Assembly (NCBI RefSeq): GCF_000787775.1
Contig: NZ_BBPM01000013.1
Location: 22,785-58,712, forward strand
Source of the DNA: Streptacidiphilus carbonis
Lineage (GTDB): Bacteria; Actinomycetota; Actinomycetes; Streptomycetales; Streptomycetaceae
Direction of reading: 5' to 3'
DNA length: 35,928 nt
Positions within the stretch are counted from its first letter, which is position 1, and the number at the start of each line of letters is the position of its first letter. Made by a program: the position numbers and the translations under genes. The notes beneath the pieces were generated by a model. It had not been told where the DNA came from. It saw only the letters and a program-made list of their open reading frames with translations, and ran no database searches. Shown here in pieces: positions 30,805 to 35,928 of the stretch.

Positions 30805-32249
30805 GCGTTCACTCCGTTCGAGCCGACGCCGTTCGAGCCGACGCCGTTCGAGCCGCCGTCAGCGAGCAGGGCCTCGGCGACCCGCTCCAGGCCGACCGAG
30901 CGCGACGCCTTCACGAGCACCACGTCCCCCGGCGCGACCTGCTCGCGCAGCAATGCGATCGCCGCATCCACATCGGACACCAGCACCGATTCCTCACCCC
31001 ATGAACCTTCGTTCCTCGCGCCCAGCTCCATGCAGGCCGCTTCCCGGCCGCCGACAGCCACCAGGGTCGCGATGTCCAGCCGAACCGCCAGCCGGCCCAC
31101 CGCGTCGTGCTCGGCGAGGGAGTCCTCGCCGAGTTCCCGCATCTCCCCCAGAACCGCCCAGGTACGGCGGGCACCGGGCCCTCTGCCGCCGATCGCGGCG
31201 AGCGCGCGCAGGGCGGCCCGCATCGAGTCGGGGTTGGCGTTGTAGGCGTCGTTGATCACCGTGACGCCGTCCGGACGGTCCGTCAGCTCCATCCGCCAGC
31301 GGGACAGGCTCCCGGCCTCCCCCAGCGCGACGGCGATCCGCGTCACGTCCATGCCGCACTCGGTCGCCACGGCTGCGGCGGCGAGGGCGTTGGAGACATG
31401 GTGCTCACCGTAGAGGCGGAGCTGAACGGGCGCGGAACCGGAGGGGGTGACCAGGGTGAACCCCGGACGACCCGATGCGTCCAGGCGCACGTCCTCGGCC
31501 CGGACCTGCGCCTCGGCGGACTCGCCGAAGTAGAGCACCCGCGCCTGCGTACGCGCGGCCATGGCCCGCACCAGCGGATCGTCCGCGTTGAGGACCGCGC
31601 AGCCCTCGGGCGGCAGCGCTTCCACCATCTCGCCCTTGGCCTCGGCGATGCCCTCGCGGCTGCCGAACTCGCCGATGTGGGCGGTGCCGACGTTCAGCAC
31701 CAGGCCGACGGACGGGCGGGTGATCCCGGTCAGGTGGGCGATGTCGCCCTTGTGCCGGGCGCCCATCTCCAGGACCAGGAAGCGGGTGGAGTCGGCGACC
31801 TTCAGCGCGGTCAGCGGCAGCCCGATCTCGTTGTTGAACGAGCCCTCGGTGTAGACCGTGGGGCCGAGCACGCCCAGCAGTTGGGCGATCAGGTCCTTGG
31901 TGCTGGTCTTCCCGGCCGAACCGGTCAGGGCCACCAGCGTCGTGCCGGTGGCCCGGACGGTGACCTCGTGCGCCAGCAGGCTCAGCCCGGCCACCACGTC
32001 GTCGACCACCACGGCCGGGACGCCGACCGGACGCGAGGCCAGCACCGCGACGGCCCCCTCGGCGACGGCGCGCGCGGCGTAGTCGTGCCCGTCCACCCGC
32101 TCGCCGGCCACGGCGGCGAACAGTGCGCCGGGGACGACCTGGCGCGAGTCGTGGACCACCGGGCCGGCCACCAGGGCCTGCGGGTCCGGAACGTCGTGCA
32201 GCTTCCCCCCGGTGGCACGGGCCACCTCGGCGAGGGTCAGAGGGATCAC
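30801..32249 (-). CDS. murF: UDP-MurNAc-tripeptide:D-Ala-D-Ala ligase MurF
   Basis: This 482-residue ligase adds D-Ala-D-Ala to UDP-MurNAc-tripeptide, the last cytoplasmic step of precursor synthesis. The GTG start at 32249 ([15 protein letters not shown]) has AAGGAG 10 nt upstream; the longer open frame above it lies inside murE. The P-loop is [11 protein letters not shown] (110-120), with [14 protein letters not shown] and [13 protein letters not shown] also typical. The C-terminus ends in a repeat of SNGVG units encoded by three 15-bp tandem copies (30814-30858), with no visible function. The gene starts 7 nt after the murE stop and overlaps the mraY start as GTGA. Confidence 0.96.
   Translation of the reverse strand: MIPLTLAEVARATGGKLHDVPDPQALVAGPVVHDSRQVVPGALFAAVAGERVDGHDYAARAVAEGAVAVLASRPVGVPAVVVDDVVAGLSLLAHEVTVRATGTTLVALTGSAGKTSTKDLIAQLLGVLGPTVYTEGSFNNEIGLPLTALKVADSTRFLVLEMGARHKGDIAHLTGITRPSVGLVLNVGTAHIGEFGSREGIAEAKGEMVEALPPEGCAVLNADDPLVRAMAARTQARVLYFGESAEAQVRAEDVRLDASGRPGFTLVTPSGSAPVQLRLYGEHHVSNALAAAAVATECGMDVTRIAVALGEAGSLSRWRMELTDRPDGVTVINDAYNANPDSMRAALRALAAIGGRGPGARRTWAVLGEMRELGEDSLAEHDAVGRLAVRLDIATLVAVGGREAACMELGARNEGSWGEESVLVSDVDAAIALLREQVAPGDVVLVKASRSVGLERVAEALLADGGSNGVGSNGVGSNGVNA
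30814..30858. repeat. 15-bp tandem repeat at the 3' end of murF
   Basis: Three consecutive copies of CCGTTCGAGCCGACG (30814-30828, 30829-30843, 30844-30858, the last with one change). On the coding strand they give a Gly-Val-Gly-Ser-Asn-type pentapeptide repeat at the MurF C-terminus. Confidence 0.9.
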
Positions 32250-32256
32250 GTTGGCT

Positions 32257-33918
32257 CTACTCCTTGGCGTCGCCGTCGCGATGCGACGCGAGGATCGCCT
32301 CGCCCAGCACGGCACGGTCGTCGAAGGGTCGGATCTCGTCGCGGACGTACTGGCCGAGCTCATGGCCCTTGCCCGCGACCAGGATGCAGTCGCCGGCGTG
32401 GGCCAGGGCGACGGCGGCGGCGATGGCACGGGCCCGGTCGGGCTCGACCAGCACCGCGCCGCGCTCAGCCTCGGGCACCTCGGCGGCGCCGCCGAGCATC
32501 GCGTGCAGGATCGCCAGCGGGTCCTCGGAACGGGGGTTGTCGCTGGTCAGGATGGCGGTGTCGGCGAACCGGGCGGCGATCGCGCCCATCGGTCCGCGCT
32601 TGAACGGGTCACGGTCGCCGCCACAGCCGACCACCACGTGCACCCGCCCCTTGGTGACCTCGCGCAGCGAGCGCAGCGCGGCCTCCAGGGCGTCCGGCTT
32701 GTGGGCGTAGTCGACCACCGCGACATAGGGCTGGCCCCGGTCCACCCGCTCCATCCGGCCGGGGACCCCGGGGACGGCGGCGATGCCGGCGGCGACCTCG
32801 TCCAGCGGTAGTCCTGCACATGCCAGGGCGGTGATCGCGGCGAGGGCGTTGGCGACGTTGAAGGGACCGGGCAGCGGCACCGCGGCGTCCACCGAGACAC
32901 CGTCAGGACCCACCGCGCGGAAGCTCGATCCGGCCGGGCCCAGGTGCACGGCCTCGGCCCGCCAGTCGGCGTCGGGGTCGCCGGCGGCCGAGTAGGTGAC
33001 CACCGGGATCTCCGCCTCGGCGGCCAGCCGGCGGCCGTAGCGGTCGTCCAGGTTGACCACGCCGAGCCTGGCCCTGCGCCTGCTGAACAGACCCGCCTTG
33101 GCCCGGTAGTAGTCCTCCATGTCCGGGTGGAAGTCGAGGTGTTCCGGCGTCAGGTTGTTGAACACGGCCACGTCGTAGACCACTCCGTCGACCCGGCCGA
33201 AGACCAGGGCGTGGCTGGAGACCTCCATCACCACCGCGTCCGCGCCGCGCTCGGCCATCACGGCGAGCACCGCGTGCAGGTCGGTGGCCTCGGGGGTGGT
33301 CCGCTCGCTCTTGATCCGCTCGCTGCCGACCCGCATCTCGACGGTGCCGACCAGGCCGGTCTCCCGGCCGGTGCCGCGCAGACCGCCCTCGACCAGGTAG
33401 GCGGTGGTGGTCTTGCCGTTGGTTCCGGTGATGCCGATCATCAGCAGCCGTTCGGCGGCCCGGCCGTAGAGGGCTGCCGCGAGGGCGCCCATCCGGCTCC
33501 TGGGCTGGTCCACCACCAGCAGCGGCACCCCGCAGTCGGCGGCGCGGTCGGCCCCGTCGCGGTCGGTCAGCAGCGCCACGGCGCCGTTGGCGACGGCCTG
33601 CGCCGCGAAGGCGGCGCCATGGGCGTTCGCGCCCGGCAGGGCCGCGTAGACGTCGCCCGGGCGGACCGCCCGGGAGTCATGGGTGATGCCGGTGACCGCG
33701 CCGGGCCACGGAGCCGAGGCGTCCAGCCCCAGCAGGGCCGCGACCTCGGCGAGCGGGGTCGCGGGCAGTCCCTGGGGGCGGGGCGGGGCCGCCGCTCCAC
33801 GTACCGGGGGCGGGGTCTCCTGATCACTTCGGTGCACGGCGGTGAGGTTACCGGTACCGCCCTGCCCGGGGCCAAGCGAGGGTGCGTGCGAAGCCTTGGG
33901 ATCGGTGGGAGGGGTCAT
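32257..33918 (-). CDS. murE: UDP-MurNAc-dipeptide:diaminopimelate ligase MurE
   Basis: This 553-residue Mur ligase adds the third stem-peptide residue. The P-loop GTNGKTT is at 165-171; TTPEATDL, EVSSHAL and KAGLFS (K274, likely the carbamylated Lys) follow. The acceptor motif is DNPRSEDP (460-463 DNPR), which marks diaminopimelate rather than lysine enzymes; in streptomycetes this would be LL-DAP. The start at ATG 33918 has AAAGG about 10 nt upstream. The open frame continues much further upstream, but that part lies inside ftsI. The first ~50 residues are Pro/Gln-rich and not part of the fold. It starts 14 nt after the ftsI stop. Confidence 0.96.
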   Translation of the reverse strand: MTPPTDPKASHAPSLGPGQGGTGNLTAVHRSDQETPPPVRGAAAPPRPQGLPATPLAEVAALLGLDASAPWPGAVTGITHDSRAVRPGDVYAALPGANAHGAAFAAQAVANGAVALLTDRDGADRAADCGVPLLVVDQPRSRMGALAAALYGRAAERLLMIGITGTNGKTTTAYLVEGGLRGTGRETGLVGTVEMRVGSERIKSERTTPEATDLHAVLAVMAERGADAVVMEVSSHALVFGRVDGVVYDVAVFNNLTPEHLDFHPDMEDYYRAKAGLFSRRRARLGVVNLDDRYGRRLAAEAEIPVVTYSAAGDPDADWRAEAVHLGPAGSSFRAVGPDGVSVDAAVPLPGPFNVANALAAITALACAGLPLDEVAAGIAAVPGVPGRMERVDRGQPYVAVVDYAHKPDALEAALRSLREVTKGRVHVVVGCGGDRDPFKRGPMGAIAARFADTAILTSDNPRSEDPLAILHAMLGGAAEVPEAERGAVLVEPDRARAIAAAVALAHAGDCILVAGKGHELGQYVRDEIRPFDDRAVLGEAILASHRDGDAKE

Positions 33919-33932
33919 GCCATCACTGCCTT

Positions 33933-35928
33933 TCACCAGTTCACCGGCAGGTTCGCCGCCGCCGCGCCGGTCGGCGCCACTTGGAGGGTCTTCAGGGCGA
34001 ACTCCATCACCTGCTTGAACACCGGGCCGCAGAGCTCGCCGCCGAAGTGCCCGTTGACCGGGTCCTGGATCACACAGGACACGGTGACCCTGGGCTTGTC
34101 CGCGGGCGCGAACCCGATGAAGGAGGAGGTGTAGCCCGAGTACCGGCCGGTCGCCGGGTCGACCCGGTTCGCGGTACCGGTCTTGCCGGCCACCAGGTAG
34201 CCGGGGATCTGCGCCATCACGCCGGTGCCCTCCTGGCTGGCGACCACCGACTGGAGCATCTGCGCCAGGGTCTTCGCGGTCTGCGCGCTGACCACCCTGG
34301 TCTGCTTGGGGGCCGCGGCCGGAACGTAGCGCCCGTCCGGACCGGTGGTCCCGGCGACCAGGCTGGGCTCGATCCGCACCCCGCCGTTGGCGATGGTCGA
34401 GTAGACCGAGGTGGTCTGCAGGGCGTTCACCGACAGTCCCTGGCCGAACGGGATGGTGTACTGCTGCGACCCGGACCACTTGCCCGGCTGGGCCAGGATG
34501 CCCTGGGTCTCGCCGGGGAAGCCCAGGCCGGTCGGCTGGCCGATGCCGAACTTGGTCAGGTAGTCGTACAGCACCTGGTCGGCCTGCTTCTGGGTGGAGC
34601 CCAGGTGCTCGGCCGCCAGCATGGTGCCGATGTTGGACGACTGGGCGAGCACGCCGTTGAGGGTGAGCTGCTCGGTGCCGTGCGCCACGTCGTCGTGGAA
34701 GACCCGGTCCGCGCGCGGCAGCGTGCCAGGGACGGTGACATGGGTCAGCGGGGTGGCCACGCCCTGCTGCAGCACCGCGGCCATGGTCATCAGCTTGCTG
34801 ACGCTGCCCGGCTCGTAGGCGTCCTGGAGCGCGGCGTTGCCCAGGTCGGCGGGGTCGGCGTCGGCCAGGTCGTTGGGGTCGAAGCCGGGGGAGGCGGCCA
34901 TCGCCAGCACCTTCCCGTTGGTGACGTCCTGGACGATCACATACCCCCGCTGGGCGCCGGCAGCCTTCACCTCGTCGGTGATGGCCTGCTGGGCGTCCCA
35001 CTGGATGTCCCGGTCCAGGGTGAGCCGAAGGCTCGACCCCGGCACCGCGGCGGTCTCCCTCTGCCCCGCGGTGGGGACCTCGCGGCCGCCCGACTGGGCG
35101 TAGGTGACCTTGCCGTCCTTCCCCTTGAGCAGCGAGTCGTACTGCTGCTCGAGGCCGCCCCTGCCCACGCCGTCGCTGTTGACGAAGCCGATGACGTTGG
35201 CCGCCAGGGTGCCGTCCGGGTAGACCCGCTTGGCGTGCTTGGCATGGAACACCCCGTTCAGCACATTGGCGCAGGCCTCGTCGACCCGGCCGGCGTCGCC
35301 CGCCTTCAGCGCCAGGTTGTTCTCGGTCAGGCAGTGGCCGCTCCAGGCGGACTTGGTCAGCTTGGCCTCCAGGGCGGTGATCTGACTCCAGGTCTGCGGC
35401 GACTGCTGCCTGGCCAGCAGGGCGTAGCGGTCGCTCCTGCCGGTGGAGGTCAGCGCCTTGGCAAGGGTCGCCACCGGGACGCCGACGATCGGCGACAGCA
35501 GCTGGGCGGCCTGGGCCGGGGCGTCGTCGACATGGGCCTGACCCGGCGTGAACATGTAGGGATCGGCGGTGATGTCGTAGGCGTCGACGGTGGTGGCCAG
35601 CACCCGGCCGTCGGCGTCGGTGATCGAGCCGCGCGGGGCCGGCAGCGGATCGGTCCGGTAGAGGCTGACGGTGGCGGCCGCGGCGAGCGTGGAGGAGTCC
35701 ACGAACTGGAGTTGGACCAGCCGGCCCACGAACAGTGTCAGCACCGTGCCCAGGGCCACCACCATCAGCCGCAGCCGGCGGCGAGGGGTGGCCAGCCGCA
35801 CCCGGGCCGGGGGCGGGGGCGCCGGGCGCCGGGAGGCCGGACGGGCGCTTTGGCGGGAAGCCTGGCCGGCCGGGGGCCTGCCGGAGGGGCGCACGCCGGG
35901 GTGCGGCGGGCGCTGCCGGGGGGGGGGG
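33933..35928 (-). CDS. ftsI: Class B penicillin-binding protein FtsI (PBP3), start probably outside the window
   Basis: This septal transpeptidase cross-links peptidoglycan made by FtsW. A membrane segment (about 43-63, counting from GTG 35894) follows a basic, Pro-rich N-terminus. The dimerisation domain and the transpeptidase domain are present with S364-V-S-K367 (SxxK), SSN (419-421) and KTGTA (571-575). The frame is open to the window edge with a Pro/Arg-rich sequence that resembles the rest of the N-terminus, and GTG 35894 has no ribosome site, so the true start is likely beyond the window. Two Cys pairs (about residues 188/208, and one in VSCVIQDP with one in GGELCGP) could form disulfides. 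The gene is upstream of murE by 14 nt. Confidence 0.94.
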   Translation of the reverse strand, partial: PPPRQRPPHPGVRPSGRPPAGQASRQSARPASRRPAPPPPARVRLATPRRRLRLMVVALGTVLTLFVGRLVQLQFVDSSTLAAAATVSLYRTDPLPAPRGSITDADGRVLATTVDAYDITADPYMFTPGQAHVDDAPAQAAQLLSPIVGVPVATLAKALTSTGRSDRYALLARQQSPQTWSQITALEAKLTKSAWSGHCLTENNLALKAGDAGRVDEACANVLNGVFHAKHAKRVYPDGTLAANVIGFVNSDGVGRGGLEQQYDSLLKGKDGKVTYAQSGGREVPTAGQRETAAVPGSSLRLTLDRDIQWDAQQAITDEVKAAGAQRGYVIVQDVTNGKVLAMAASPGFDPNDLADADPADLGNAALQDAYEPGSVSKLMTMAAVLQQGVATPLTHVTVPGTLPRADRVFHDDVAHGTEQLTLNGVLAQSSNIGTMLAAEHLGSTQKQADQVLYDYLTKFGIGQPTGLGFPGETQGILAQPGKWSGSQQYTIPFGQGLSVNALQTTSVYSTIANGGVRIEPSLVAGTTGPDGRYVPAAAPKQTRVVSAQTAKTLAQMLQSVVASQEGTGVMAQIPGYLVAGKTGTANRVDPATGRYSGYTSSFIGFAPADKPRVTVSCVIQDPVNGHFGGELCGPVFKQVMEFALKTLQVAPTGAAAANLPVNW

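Noticed and set aside
30801-32429. MurF starting at 32429
   Set aside because: The additional residues overlap murE and are Ser/Ala/Arg-rich; GTG 32249 has AAGGAG at good spacing.
32257-35001. MurE as a 914-residue protein with a long N-terminal extension
   Set aside because: The extension lies inside ftsI in another frame and is Arg/Gly-rich; ATG 33918 with AAAGG upstream gives a normal MurE.

Overview
This window is a segment of a very GC-rich, high-G+C Gram-positive chromosome, almost certainly from the family Streptomycetaceae (Streptomyces, Kitasatospora or Streptacidiphilus type). The evidence is the strong G/C bias at third codon positions, frequent GTG starts, a dcw (division and cell wall) cluster in streptomycete order, a DivIVA with a long Pro/Gln/Gly-rich insert, an ileS T-box leader, and GC-rich dispersed palindromes between genes. 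The genus cannot be fixed from the sequence alone. The right edge stops in a run of G inside ftsI and the left edge cuts a membrane-protein gene.

Layout. Positions 1-4219 (+) hold the 3' end of a DUF2567-type membrane protein gene and dnaE, the replicative DNA polymerase III alpha subunit. Positions 4220-4429 are a convergent intergenic region with two nested GC-rich inverted repeats. Positions 4430-9715 (-) hold the most interesting locus: a 1300-residue Pls/PosA-type single-module non-ribosomal peptide synthetase (A domain, carrier domain, then three paired membrane-segment/soluble-domain repeats), followed 12 nt downstream by an M1 zinc aminopeptidase. This pair has the layout expected of an epsilon-poly-L-lysine-like cationic homopolymer synthetase and its degrading enzyme. 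The adenylation-pocket residues read D-A-E-S-I-G-T-V-V-K, which resembles a lysine code. Three similar palindromes lie upstream of the synthetase.

Positions 10018-15282 (-) carry a small Cys-rich lipoprotein, a CPA1 Na+/H+ antiporter, a GNAT acetyltransferase overlapping an RluA-family pseudouridine synthase, lspA, and a TraR/DksA-type zinc-finger protein. A 693-nt divergent region follows, with direct repeats, a palindrome and a clear isoleucine T-box, and it leads into ileS (+, 15976-19143). A second copy of the GC-rich inverted repeat and a strong terminator hairpin separate ileS from divIVA.

Positions 19356-35928 (-) are the dcw cluster, transcribed leftwards as ftsI-murE-murF-mraY-murD-ftsW-murG-ftsQ-ftsZ-pgeF-yggS-sepF-yggT-divIVA. 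These genes make lipid II (murE, murF, mraY, murD, murG), polymerise and cross-link septal peptidoglycan (ftsW, ftsI), assemble the division ring (ftsZ, sepF, ftsQ) and direct polar growth (divIVA). Several junctions overlap (ATGA or GTGA), which suggests translational coupling. A good promoter with WhiA-type GACAC motifs lies in the ftsQ-ftsZ spacer. Two coding genes, murD and the GNAT gene, contain in-frame GC-rich palindrome-bearing segments that look like dispersed-repeat insertions.
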